From Heliorestis convoluta (GTDB lineage: Bacteria; Bacillota; Desulfitobacteriia; Heliobacteriales; Heliobacteriaceae): a DNA stretch of 64,000 nt. This document shows, piece by piece, positions 42,445 through 53,631 of the stretch. How positions within the stretch are numbered: position 1 is the first letter of the stretch; every line of letters begins with the position of its first letter. Made by a program: the position numbers and the translations under genes. The notes beneath the pieces are model-generated. The model saw only the letters and a program-made list of their open reading frames with translations, did no database searches and was not told the DNA's origin. The stretch is from contig NZ_CP045875.1 of the NCBI RefSeq assembly GCF_009649955.1, positions 496,001 through 560,000 of the forward strand. Reading direction: 5' to 3'.

Positions 42445-43641
42445 ATGCAACCTGTCTACATGGATCATGGAGCTACCACACCGGTTCATCCAGAAGTCGT
42501 AGAAGCAATGGTTAAGGCCATGCAAGCAAACTTCGGCAACCCTTCTAGCGTCCATGCCTTTGGCCGAGCAGCGAAAGCGCTTCTCGAAGAAGCCAGAGTA
42601 AGCGTAGCGGCACTAATGGGAGCGAGCCCGGAACAGATTATTTTTACCAGCGGCGGTACAGAAGCTGATAATATAGCGATCTTCGGAGCAGCTCGCGGCA
42701 TGCGCCAAAAAGGCAAAGGCAATCATATCATTACTTCAGCGGTAGAACATCATGCAGTTTTAGATGCTTGTAAAGCTCTTGAAAAAGAAGGCTTTGAAGT
42801 GACTGTTTTACCAGTTGATGAGCATGGCCAAGTTCATGTAGAAGAACTTGAAAAAGCCCTTCGTGATGACACCATTTTAGTAACCATTATGCATGCTAAC
42901 AATGAAGTGGGTACGATTCAGCCGATTAAAGAACTGGCTCGCCTGACCAAAGCTCGAGGCGCTGTCTTTCATACCGATGCAGTACAATCTTTTGGTAAAA
43001 TCCCTGTTGATGTAAATGATCTTGGTGTCGATCTTCTTTCTGCATCGGCCCATAAAATTTACGGTCCGAAAGGTGTTGGCTGTTTGTATGTTGCTAGAGG
43101 CGTAAAGCTTACTCCCATTGGCTATGGTGGGAGTCAAGAAAAGCGTCGTCGCCCTGGAACAGAGAACTTGCCTGGGATTGTCGGTTTTGGCAAAGCCGCT
43201 GCCATTGCAGCTGTGGAAATTGAAGAAGAAGGGACTCGTCTTCGTCGTTATCGTGATCGACTCATTGAAGGTTTAACAGCGCTGCCTCATGTGAAGCTAA
43301 ATGGTCACCCTACAAACAGATTGCCTCAAAATGTGAACGTCTCTTTCCAATTTATTGAAGGTGAATCACTGCTACTCATGCTGGACATGAAAAGGATTGC
43401 GGCCTCGTCAGGTTCAGCCTGCACATCGGGCTCTTTAGACCCTTCTCATGTATTGCTTGCGATGGGTCTCAGTCATGAAATTGCTCATGGTTCTCTTCGT
43501 CTTACCTTAGGAAGAGGGAACACAGAAGAAGAGATTGATTATATATTAAATACATTGCCCGAAATCGTAGAACGTTTGCGTGCTATGTCACCTCTCTACG
43601 AAGGCAAGGAGGTTGTAATGTCATGTACACAGAGAAGGTAA
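42445..43641 (+). CDS. iscS: Cysteine desulfurase (IscS/NifS)
   Basis: PLP enzyme that removes sulfur from cysteine and passes it to acceptors. The 398-residue protein has the PLP lysine Lys204 in SAHKIYGPKG, conserved HHAVLDACKALEKEG, and the catalytic Cys326 in SSGSACTSGSLDPSHVL, in the long flexible loop typical of group I enzymes. It sits between the Rrf2 regulator and iscU, whose start overlaps its end by 19 bp, and one gene before mnmA, which also takes its sulfur. Confidence 0.96.
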   Translation: MQPVYMDHGATTPVHPEVVEAMVKAMQANFGNPSSVHAFGRAAKALLEEARVSVAALMGASPEQIIFTSGGTEADNIAIFGAARGMRQKGKGNHIITSAVEHHAVLDACKALEKEGFEVTVLPVDEHGQVHVEELEKALRDDTILVTIMHANNEVGTIQPIKELARLTKARGAVFHTDAVQSFGKIPVDVNDLGVDLLSASAHKIYGPKGVGCLYVARGVKLTPIGYGGSQEKRRRPGTENLPGIVGFGKAAAIAAVEIEEEGTRLRRYRDRLIEGLTALPHVKLNGHPTNRLPQNVNVSFQFIEGESLLLMLDMKRIAASSGSACTSGSLDPSHVLLAMGLSHEIAHGSLRLTLGRGNTEEEIDYILNTLPEIVERLRAMSPLYEGKEVVMSCTQRR

Positions 43642-43994
43642 TGGATCACTTTGCCAATCCGCGCAATGTAGGAGAAATCGAAAAAGCCAGCGGTGTGGGA
43701 GAAGTTGGCAACGCCAGCTGTGGCGATATCATGCGTATTTCTATCCAGGTAGAAGATAACATCATTAAAGACATTAAGTTCAAAACCTTTGGCTGTGGAG
43801 CTGCCATTGCTACAAGCTCCATCTGTACAGAACTCGTGAAAGGCAAGAGCATTGATGAAGCACTCGCCTTAACGAACCAAGCAGTTGCTGACGCTCTTGG
43901 TGGCTTGCCGCCTGCTAAAATGCACTGCAGCAATTTAGCGGCTGAGGCACTGCACGAAGCGATTGCTGATTACAAAGCAAAGCAAGAAGGATAA
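43623..43994 (+). CDS. iscU: Fe-S cluster assembly scaffold (IscU/NifU N-domain)
   Basis: A 123-residue scaffold on which Fe-S clusters are assembled from IscS sulfur. The three cluster cysteines are Cys33 (GNASCGD), Cys58 (TFGCGAAIATSS) and Cys102 (KMHCSNLAAEAL), with the usual aspartate next to the first. The ATG overlaps the iscS coding region; AAGGAGG is upstream. It is the single-domain clostridial NifU-like form. A terminator follows. Confidence 0.95.
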   Translation: MYTEKVMDHFANPRNVGEIEKASGVGEVGNASCGDIMRISIQVEDNIIKDIKFKTFGCGAAIATSSICTELVKGKSIDEALALTNQAVADALGGLPPAKMHCSNLAAEALHEAIADYKAKQEG

Positions 43995-44015
43995 TAGGTT
44001 TGCATTTTTACTAGG

Positions 44016-44047
44016 ACCTGGGAAGGAAATTGCCTTTCCAGGTTTCT
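44016..44047 (+). terminator. Probable terminator after iscU
   Basis: ACCTGGGAAGG and CCTTTCCAGGT form an imperfect stem followed by a short T-rich tract. Confidence 0.65.
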
Positions 44048-44112
44048 GTATAAAATTAACAATTTAGACCATAATGATGAGAACACTAGAATAGCAAAAA
44101 GAGGCGAAGCCT

Positions 44113-45207
44113 GTGCAAAAAAAAGAAACAGTTGTAGTTGCAATGAGCGGTGGTGTAGATTCGTCCGTCACCGCCGCTCTTTTGTTAGAGCAAGGATATG
44201 ATTGTATTGGTGTCACCTTGCAGATCTGGCCTGTTGATGCACCGGAAGGCGCTGATGGCGGCTGCTGTTCTCTCTCAGCCGTAGAAGATGCGCGCCGTGT
44301 GGCGGCCCAACTTGGCATACCCCATTATGTCATGAATTTCCGTGACTACTTTGAAAAAGAAGTGATCGATTATTTTGGAGAAGAGTATCTCGCGGGTCGT
44401 ACACCCAACCCGTGCATTCGCTGTAACAGAGTGATTAAGTTCGAGGGCTTGCTAGAAAAAACCCTTGCCATTGGCGCTGACAAAATCGCGACAGGCCATT
44501 ATGGCCAGATCGTCTACGATGAAAGTAGAAGCCGTTATCGTCTAGGCAAAGGCAAGGACAATCACAAAGACCAGTCATACGCTCTATACAATATGACCCA
44601 ATATCAATTGGCGAGAACTCTTTTTCCTGTCGGCACTTTTACGAAGCCAGAAATCCGAGAAAAAGCGAAAGCTTTAGGCCTCGGCATAGCATCGAAACCA
44701 GATAGCCAAGAGATTTGCTTCATTCCTGACAACAATTATCGAAATTTTCTTCAAGAGCGCTATCCTGATGAGAAATTTCCCCCAGGGCCTTTCTTGAACC
44801 TAGAAGGACAAGTAATCGGACAACACCAGGGTCTGCCCCTATACACAGTCGGTCAACGCAAAGGGTTAGGATTGGCTTTAGGCTACCCGGCCTATGTTGT
44901 CGCTTTAGACGTAGAAAAAAATAGCGTAATTATTGGTGTCGATCAGGACGTATTCAGTCAAAAGCTACTTGCTCATGATCTCAACTGGATTGACATAGAG
45001 AGACTGGAAGAGCCCTTAGAAGTAGAAGCTAAGATTCGCTATGCCGCTCCACCAGCCAAGGCGCTGCTCATACCAGAATCCCCAGATCGAGTGATCGTCC
45101 AATTTGAGAAGCCGCAAAGAGCCATCACACCAGGACAAGCTGTTGTCTTTTATCAAGGGGAATGGGTTGTCGGTGGTGGAACGATTGTGAAGAATCTCGA
45201 TTTGTAG
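44113..45207 (+). CDS. mnmA: tRNA-specific 2-thiouridylase
   Basis: Thiolates U34 of Lys, Glu and Gln tRNAs. The 364-residue protein has the PP-loop [15 protein letters not shown], the catalytic cysteine pair in [15 protein letters not shown] and [30 protein letters not shown], and a C-terminal beta domain ([21 protein letters not shown]). Start GTG 44113, with AGAGGCG upstream. The sulfur donor is expected to be the adjacent IscS. Confidence 0.97.
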   Translation: MQKKETVVVAMSGGVDSSVTAALLLEQGYDCIGVTLQIWPVDAPEGADGGCCSLSAVEDARRVAAQLGIPHYVMNFRDYFEKEVIDYFGEEYLAGRTPNPCIRCNRVIKFEGLLEKTLAIGADKIATGHYGQIVYDESRSRYRLGKGKDNHKDQSYALYNMTQYQLARTLFPVGTFTKPEIREKAKALGLGIASKPDSQEICFIPDNNYRNFLQERYPDEKFPPGPFLNLEGQVIGQHQGLPLYTVGQRKGLGLALGYPAYVVALDVEKNSVIIGVDQDVFSQKLLAHDLNWIDIERLEEPLEVEAKIRYAAPPAKALLIPESPDRVIVQFEKPQRAITPGQAVVFYQGEWVVGGGTIVKNLDL

Positions 45208-45378
45208 ACAAGATAGATAGACATCAAAGTATTTCTACCCACCAGGACCCATGAAAGTAACAAGGAAAGGTGAAGTATAGAGAAGCCTCAAAAGGTCAAA
45301 ACTAGATCATGGAATCAATAAACATACTTCCACATCATAAGGAGCCTGTGCTTGAAGTACGTAATAAAGGAATAAAGC

Positions 45379-45879
45379 ATGCTTAAAGGTAGAGATCTTC
45401 TACAAAGAACGATTATTCACTCTTCTACAGGAAAAAGCCTTGGTCGGATCACAGACTTGTATCTAGAACCCAAGCAGGGAATTATCAAAGGCATTGCCGT
45501 TGAAACTGTCCAAGACCATAGCATCAAAAAACTCTCTTGGGAAAAACTCCATGTAGATGACGAGGAATTTCAGCTGCATGACGAAACGATAGAAGATGAA
45601 GTGATGATTCAGAACGAAGAACTCCTAGAAGAACAAAGCCAAGTTCTTCGTATTGCCGATCTGGCAGGTCACAAGGTTACAACAGAAAATGGCAAGACCT
45701 TAGGAGAAGTGGGAGATATTATTTTTGATCCAGAACAGGGTTCCATTATAGCGTTAGAAGTATCAGATGGACTATTTCAAGACTTACTTACAGGCCGACT
45801 CCAGTTGCCTTGGTCCGATGTTGTTCAGTGTAGCGCTCAGACCGTTACTGTATCGAACAACTGGCAAGATGCCTGGTAA
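45379..45879 (+). CDS. PRC-barrel domain protein
   Basis: A 166-residue protein with two tandem PRC-barrel domains, at about residues 1-70 (STGKSLGRITDLYLEPKQG) and 85-160 (ENGKTLGEVGDIIFDPEQG). Such domains mediate protein contacts in photosynthetic reaction centres, RNA processing (RimM) and spore or membrane proteins; the role here is unknown. Close relatives near mnmA and alaS occur in many Clostridia. AAAGGA precedes the ATG. Confidence 0.88.
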   Translation: MLKGRDLLQRTIIHSSTGKSLGRITDLYLEPKQGIIKGIAVETVQDHSIKKLSWEKLHVDDEEFQLHDETIEDEVMIQNEELLEEQSQVLRIADLAGHKVTTENGKTLGEVGDIIFDPEQGSIIALEVSDGLFQDLLTGRLQLPWSDVVQCSAQTVTVSNNWQDAW

Positions 45880-45950
45880 GCACTTGAGTTTTTGCCATCG
45901 AAAAAATCCATGATCATAGTGAATCGCCTTGGACGAAGGAGGCCCTTTCC

Positions 45951-46148
45951 ATGAATTGTCCTGTATGCGGAGGAAAACAAGTTGGCAAAGTAGGTGTTAC
46001 CCAGTTTTACTGCTGGAACTGCTACATCGAATTTAACGATCGCAAAGAAATATTTGAAGTCGCCGAAGATGGAACATTGATGGCCTTTGAAGACGACTTC
46101 TTTGACCCCATTGCCGAACCAGAACTGTCGCCCCAAGCGGGTGCCTAA
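45951..46148 (+). CDS. Small zinc-ribbon protein
   Basis: A 65-residue protein with two CxxC knuckles (NCPVCGGK and YCWNCYIEF) spaced for one zinc ion, followed by an acidic tail. Family and function are not recognised beyond the zinc ribbon. AAGGAGG lies upstream of the ATG. It is followed by a strong terminator. Confidence 0.8.
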   Translation: MNCPVCGGKQVGKVGVTQFYCWNCYIEFNDRKEIFEVAEDGTLMAFEDDFFDPIAEPELSPQAGA

Positions 46149-46197
46149 AGCCCGGCATCAGTGGCTCAGGCCCAACTGATGAACCGGGCTTTCTTTA
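46148..46197 (+). terminator. Intrinsic terminator after the zinc-ribbon gene
   Basis: AAGCCCGG-CATCAGT pairs with ACTGATG-AA-CCGGGCTT, followed by a T-rich tract. Confidence 0.9.
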
Positions 46198-46231
46198 TAT
46201 TAATGGAGACATAGATGGAGGTGTAGATACT

Positions 46232-47260
46232 CTGACCTGGGTGAACAGTCGCGGTCGTCTCCTGCTGGTCATCCTTTTACTACTCTCCTTGCTAATCCTG
46301 GCCTACTTTATACGAGCGATCTTGCTCCCTTTTTTTATCGCTATTACCATCGCTTATCTTTTTCATCCTGTCGTAGATTGGCTAGAATGCAAGGGACTCC
46401 CTCGCTCTTTAAGTATCCTCTCCATATTTGCTCTTTTTTTTGGTACCATTGCAGCCATTATCACTTTTGGCATGCCCAAAGTTATTGAAGAACTGATCCA
46501 CTTTAGCGAACAACTCCCCGGCTACATCCAAGATGTAGACAGACTCTTGGTTCGCATTCAAGAAAGCATGGTACAAGCGGGCTTCCCACCAGGCTTACAA
46601 CAAGTCTGGGGCGATACACTGCTTGAAATCGAAGAAAACTTACTCACAGCCGTGCGAAACTTTTTAGACGGCTTCTTCGACCTTTTAGCCCACTCTCTTG
46701 AAATCGTACTCATTCCTGTCATGGCTTACTACTTTCTACGAGACTGGGAGAAGATCGGAAACAGCCTCAGCCGTATTACGCCAAGAAGAATACGCAAAGA
46801 TGTGCACTTTCTGGCTGCTGAAACAGACCGTGTTTTGAAGGCGGTTGTAAGAGGGCACCTCTTCATAGCCCTAATCGTAGGAGCTCTTACGGCTATTGGT
46901 ATGTGGGCCATCGGCATGAAATACAGCCTCATGATCGGCATCATTGCCGGTGTTGCCGATTTGATCCCCTACTTTGGTCCTATCATCGGTACAATTCCTG
47001 TTGTTATTCTTGGTCTTCTGCAATCACCGCAAACCGCTTTATGGGCTGTAGTCGTGATGTTTATCATCCAACAAATCGAATCGAATCTTATTTCTCCGAA
47101 GGTACTGGGAGACTCTGTAGGACTTCATCCGTTGCTTGTCATTTTTGCACTTCTGGCGGGGGGGCATCTTTTCGGTCTGTTGGGTCTTTTGTTAGCTATT
47201 CCTTTTGCTGCAGTTCTTAAGGTGATTGGGCGATATATTTTTTTGAAAGTGCTTGTTTGA
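46232..47260 (+). CDS. AI-2E/PerM-family permease (apparent CTG start)
   Basis: A 342-residue polytopic membrane protein with about seven to eight helices, AYFIRAILLPFFIAITIAY at the N-terminus and the family-typical GVADLIPYFGPIIGTIPVV and QQIESNLISPKVLGDSVGLH near the C-terminus. Members include the AI-2 exporter TqsA and Na+/H+ exchange-type proteins; the substrate here is unknown. GGAGGTG (46217-46223) is followed after 8 nt by CTG 46232; the first ordinary in-frame start, GTG 46241, is 17 nt from that site. CTG is therefore the more likely start. Between zinc-ribbon terminator and alaS. Confidence 0.92.
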   Translation: MTWVNSRGRLLLVILLLLSLLILAYFIRAILLPFFIAITIAYLFHPVVDWLECKGLPRSLSILSIFALFFGTIAAIITFGMPKVIEELIHFSEQLPGYIQDVDRLLVRIQESMVQAGFPPGLQQVWGDTLLEIEENLLTAVRNFLDGFFDLLAHSLEIVLIPVMAYYFLRDWEKIGNSLSRITPRRIRKDVHFLAAETDRVLKAVVRGHLFIALIVGALTAIGMWAIGMKYSLMIGIIAGVADLIPYFGPIIGTIPVVILGLLQSPQTALWAVVVMFIIQQIESNLISPKVLGDSVGLHPLLVIFALLAGGHLFGLLGLLLAIPFAAVLKVIGRYIFLKVLV

Positions 47261-47349
47261 TTTAGCTTTGCCTCTTCTGTCTTGTGTCGATAGATTGTCG
47301 TGGGGCGGTTCTGCTACAACCGTCCTCTTCTGTTCCTCGGTGAGCTATC

Positions 47350-47379
47350 TTGACAGCAAGAACGGGGAGAGAGTATAGT
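47350..47379 (+). promoter_or_regulatory. Promoter of alaS
   Basis: TTGACA (47350-47355) and TATAGT (47374-47379), spacing 18 bp. Only about 90 bp separate it from alaS, too few for a T-box leader. Confidence 0.7.
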
Positions 47380-47407
47380 ACAATTTGGAAAGCCTTGTCT
47401 AATTTGA

Positions 47408-50125
<2,718 letters not shown>

Positions 50126-50355
50126 AACTTCTTTCGAAGCTGCTTTAAGGTATTTTCTTATTTCCTTTAGAGGAAAAATAAAGGTAAATGGCGAATAAGT
50201 TCTCACAAGTGTTAAAGTTTCTTGTAAAAAATGAAACAAAAGTAGGGCCTACTTGCTACTAAAGATTTCAAAGCTTATTTCATTTTTTTAAAGCATAAGA
50301 TGGTACCATTAAGAAGATAAGGCACTGTTTCATTCGTAACGATGGGGGGTAAACG

Positions 50356-50625
50356 TTGATGTCTCATGATACCTTTGAACAGACCATGATGTTTCAGACA
50401 AAGCAAGAGGAAGAGATGGCGACGAGTGATATTTTACAAGCGGTCCATCAAGCCTTGGAAGAAAAAGGATACAACCCTATCAATCAAATGGTAGGCTATC
50501 TCTTGTCAGGCGATCCTGCTTATATTACAAGCCATCAAAATGCTCGCAACTTGATTCGTAAGCTAGAGCGAGATGACCTCTTAGAAGAGCTGGTACGTCA
50601 CTATTTAGAGTCTCATCAAAAGTGA
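50356..50625 (+). CDS. ireB: IreB-family regulatory phosphoprotein
   Basis: An 89-residue protein of the former DUF965 (YrzL) family. The core [20 protein letters not shown] and [20 protein letters not shown] is diagnostic. In Enterococcus, IreB is phosphorylated by the Ser/Thr kinase IreK and limits cephalosporin resistance; threonines lie in the N-terminal part here too. Start TTG 50356 (6 nt after a GGGGGG run) or ATG 50359. Its end overlaps the next gene. Confidence 0.92.
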   Translation: MMSHDTFEQTMMFQTKQEEEMATSDILQAVHQALEEKGYNPINQMVGYLLSGDPAYITSHQNARNLIRKLERDDLLEELVRHYLESHQK

Positions 50626-51563
50626 GAGCCTTAGGTCGTACGGGAATTAAGGTATCCCGACTCTGTTTTGGCAGCTTGACTCTTGGCCCTTTGCAAGCCA
50701 ATCTATCTTTAGAAGAAGGCGCTGCTTTGCTCAGAAGGGCTTTTGAGTCAGCTGTAAATTTTGTTGACACGGCCCAGCTCTATCAGACGTACCCTTATAT
50801 TCGAGAAGCGCTGAAGCACTATCATCAGCCTGTGGTGATTGCGACCAAGTCCTATGCCTATAACCAGGCTGATATGGCCCAGGCTATCGAGGAAGCGAGG
50901 CGAGAATTAGATCGAGATGTAATCGATATTTTTCTGCTTCATGAGCAGGAAAGTGAACATACCTTGCGAGGTCACCAAGAAGCCCTTGAATATCTTCTTC
51001 AGGCCAAAAGCAAAGGCTGGGTCAAAGCGACAGGTATTTCAACTCATACGATAAGAGCTGTTAAAGCAGCGACAAAACATCCCGATCTAGACGTGATTCA
51101 CCCCATCATCAATCGAAGTGGCATTGGCATCGTCGATGGAACAGTTGAAGAGATGGTACAAGCCATTGCGGAGGCTTATCAAGCCGGCAAGGGACTTTAT
51201 GGCATGAAAGCTTTAGGAGGGGGCCATCTTTTTGGTCAAGCTCGAGAAGCTTTACGCTGGGTTTTGAAGAACCCTCACTTGCACTCTATAGCTGTAGGGA
51301 TGCAATCGGAAGAAGAACTGGCTCTCAATATAGAGCTTTTTCAAGGTCTCGATGGAGATAGTGCTACTTGGGAAGCCGTGCAGCAGAGAAAGCGCCGTCT
51401 ACTGATTGAAGATTGGTGTAGCGGCTGTGGGAGCTGTATAGAGCGCTGTCCCCAGGGAGTTTTACAAATTAAAGCAGGGCAAGCCACCGTGGAGCAGGAA
51501 CAGTGCATTCTCTGCGGCTATTGCAGCAGCGCCTGTCCCGACTTTTGTATCAAGGTGGTATAA
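50622..51563 (+). CDS. Aldo/keto reductase with C-terminal 2[4Fe-4S] ferredoxin domain
   Basis: A 313-residue fusion. The AKR barrel (~1-255) has the catalytic set: Asp and Tyr in [12 protein letters not shown], Lys in VIATKSYAY and His in FLLHEQE. The C-terminus has two cluster motifs, [16 protein letters not shown] and [16 protein letters not shown]. Such fusions are common in anaerobes and may couple the reductase to ferredoxin; substrate unknown. The GTG start overlaps the ireB stop, and ruvX begins 5 bp after the end, so it is embedded in the conserved ireB-ruvX operon. Confidence 0.92.
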   Translation: MRALGRTGIKVSRLCFGSLTLGPLQANLSLEEGAALLRRAFESAVNFVDTAQLYQTYPYIREALKHYHQPVVIATKSYAYNQADMAQAIEEARRELDRDVIDIFLLHEQESEHTLRGHQEALEYLLQAKSKGWVKATGISTHTIRAVKAATKHPDLDVIHPIINRSGIGIVDGTVEEMVQAIAEAYQAGKGLYGMKALGGGHLFGQAREALRWVLKNPHLHSIAVGMQSEEELALNIELFQGLDGDSATWEAVQQRKRRLLIEDWCSGCGSCIERCPQGVLQIKAGQATVEQEQCILCGYCSSACPDFCIKVV

Positions 51564-51568
51564 AGTTC

Positions 51569-51979
51569 ATGCGAATTCTAGGCTTAGATATTGGCGATAA
51601 GCGAATTGGCATCGCCATTTCCGACCCCATGGGTTGGACAGCCCAGGGGCTAGAAACGTTGCAGCGCAGTTCGAACGAAAAAGTTCTAGCACATCTTCAA
51701 GAGCAAATCCATATCTATGAAGTGAGCACCATTGTTTGTGGTCTTCCTCGCAATATGAATGGAACCTATGGCCCCAAAGCAGAAGAAGTTCGCAAGTTTG
51801 GGGAGAAAATGAAGGAACGATTCAAGATTCCAGTTGTATACTGGGATGAACGGCTTACAACAGTGGCTGCCCAGAAAACACTTCTTCAAGGTGATGTCTC
51901 TCGCGCTAAACGCAAAGAAGTGGTAGATAAAATTGCCGCTGTCTTCATCTTACAGAACTATCTAGATTCCAAAAGGTGA
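51569..51979 (+). CDS. ruvX: Holliday junction resolvase-like protein RuvX (YqgF)
   Basis: A 136-residue RNase H-like nuclease: MRILGLDIGDKRIGIAISDP, VCGLPRNMNGTYGPKAEEV, VVYWDERLTTVAA and KIAAVFILQNYLD. In E. coli the homologue processes pre-16S rRNA. Start ATG 51569; AAGGTGG lies 10 nt upstream at the end of the previous gene. Conserved position between ireB and DUF1292/mltG. Confidence 0.95.
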   Translation: MRILGLDIGDKRIGIAISDPMGWTAQGLETLQRSSNEKVLAHLQEQIHIYEVSTIVCGLPRNMNGTYGPKAEEVRKFGEKMKERFKIPVVYWDERLTTVAAQKTLLQGDVSRAKRKEVVDKIAAVFILQNYLDSKR

Positions 51980-52034
51980 AGGTTTATAATCCTAGAAGAG
52001 AGGACATACTAATTTACGTAACTTTGAGCTTTTA

Positions 52035-52064
52035 TTGACAAAGTAGAAAAGGCTGGTATACAAT
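52035..52064 (+). promoter_or_regulatory. Promoter of the DUF1292 gene
   Basis: TTGACA (52035-52040) and TACAAT (52059-52064), 18-bp spacing; an alternative -10 TATACA has 16 bp. Confidence 0.7.
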
Positions 52065-52102
52065 GGTATCAGCTTGGTATCGAATTGAGAGGTGATAGAC
52101 GA

Positions 52103-52369
52103 ATGGATCAGGAACAAGAAAACATCATCATTCTTACAGACGAAGAAGGTAACGAGATTGAATTTGAGGAACTGGATCGAGTCGAAGTAGACGGCAAAGA
52201 GTACGCAGTTCTTCTACCTGCTGACGACGAAGAAGATGAGGCTATCATCCTACGTGTGGAGTTAGAAGATGGTGAAGAAGTTTTCAGCCATATCGAAGAT
52301 GATGAAGAGTGGGAAAAAGTAGCTGACTACTGGCAAGAACTCACAGAAGAAGAGATGGACGAAGACTAA
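52103..52369 (+). CDS. DUF1292 family acidic protein
   Basis: An 88-residue, very acidic protein (about a third Asp/Glu) with the family core NIIILTDEEGNEIEFEELDRVEV and a YAVLLPADDEEDEAIILRV strand. It is the YrzB family, found in almost all Firmicutes between ruvX and mltG, with unknown function. Start ATG 52103, AGAGGTGA 7 nt upstream. It has its own promoter and a strong terminator. Confidence 0.93.
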   Translation: MDQEQENIIILTDEEGNEIEFEELDRVEVDGKEYAVLLPADDEEDEAIILRVELEDGEEVFSHIEDDEEWEKVADYWQELTEEEMDED

Positions 52370-52388
52370 TATAAGAAAGCTATTTTGT

Positions 52389-52424
52389 GAAAAACCATTC
52401 GGATAGTCCGAATGGTTTTTTGAT
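52389..52424 (+). terminator. Intrinsic terminator after DUF1292 gene
   Basis: AAAAACCATTCGGA and TCCGAATGGTTTTTT around a TAG loop. Confidence 0.93.
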
Positions 52425-52617
52425 TTTCTTTACGGAGGATCTATCACTTTATTAGCACTTTTTCGATACATATTGAGCCCAAAAGCAGAAAAAAGTATAA
52501 TGCTCTCATAAGCCTTAGAAGTATCTATGATAGAATAAAGTATGTTTGAAGATGAAGCAAAAGATCGAGATTGAAAGAAGTTGGTTTTGCACCAAGGACT
52601 GCAGAGGAGGGCTTACT

Positions 52618-53631
52618 ATGAGTAAGAAAAAAAAGGGCAGATCAGGCATAGTCCTCATCACAGTCCTTACCGTATTTATCGCTACCATGGCCTATTTTTT
52701 ATACCAGGAACAATTGAAGCCACTTTCGGCGAACTCAAAGGAAGAAATTATTGTTACCATTCCAGCGAATGCAACGGTGGAGCGAATTGGTCAGATTCTT
52801 GAAGAAAAAGGAATTATTCGAAGTGCTGCTGTTTTCTATTACTATGTTCGATTTAATTCAGATGATTACCTCAAAGCAGGCGAATACGCCTTGGGTCCCT
52901 ATATGAATGTCCCAGAAATTGTACAAGAGCTGCAAAACGGCAAGCCTATTCTTCATACATTTACTATCCCGGAAGGCTTTACCATCAAGCAAATCACTCA
53001 ACTTCTTGTCAATCGCGATCTGGTAGACGAAGACCGCTTTCATCACGCCCTTGCTTTTTCGCCATTGCCTTATGACTATATCGAAGAGACAGGCGATATT
53101 TATCGACTAGAAGGTTTTCTCTTTCCAGCTACCTACCGCGTGGCTCGCAATATTACAGAAGAAGAACTTGTTAGAATGTTGGTACAACGCTTTAACCAAG
53201 AAGTGACAACGGAAGTGCGACAACGAGCCGATGACTTGGGCATGACTATAAAAGAAGTGGTAACCTTAGCTTCAATCATTGAAAGAGAAGCTGTTATCCA
53301 TGAGGAAAGACCGATTATTTCTGCTGTTTTTCACAACCGATTGCATAGGAATCAGCGGCTAGAGGCTTGTTCAACCATTCAATACCTCTTAGACGAACCG
53401 AGAGAGCGGTTATATCTGCAAGACTTAGAGATTCAATCGCCCTATAACACCTATCGCAACAATGGCTTACCACCAGGACCTATTGCTTCACCAGGCCGCC
53501 TCAGTCTCGATGCAGCCCTTTATCCGGCCGACGTGGACTATCTATACTTTGTGGCAAAAGGGCAAGGATACCATCACTTTAGTAGAACTTTTGAAGAACA
53601 CAATCGGGCGGTGGCACGTTATGTCAATTGA
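52618..53631 (+). CDS. mltG: Endolytic murein transglycosylase MltG
   Basis: A 337-residue membrane-anchored YceG-like transglycosylase that cuts nascent glycan strands. N-terminal membrane helix (about 12-30), LysM-like subdomain (TIPANATVERIGQILEEKG), and catalytic domain with the glutamate in LASIIEREAV, then FHNRL, QSPYNTY and GLPPGPIASPG. Start ATG 52618 with GAGGAGGGC 5 nt upstream. The U32 gene overlaps its end by 11 bp. Confidence 0.95.
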   Translation: MSKKKKGRSGIVLITVLTVFIATMAYFLYQEQLKPLSANSKEEIIVTIPANATVERIGQILEEKGIIRSAAVFYYYVRFNSDDYLKAGEYALGPYMNVPEIVQELQNGKPILHTFTIPEGFTIKQITQLLVNRDLVDEDRFHHALAFSPLPYDYIEETGDIYRLEGFLFPATYRVARNITEEELVRMLVQRFNQEVTTEVRQRADDLGMTIKEVVTLASIIEREAVIHEERPIISAVFHNRLHRNQRLEACSTIQYLLDEPRERLYLQDLEIQSPYNTYRNNGLPPGPIASPGRLSLDAALYPADVDYLYFVAKGQGYHHFSRTFEEHNRAVARYVN

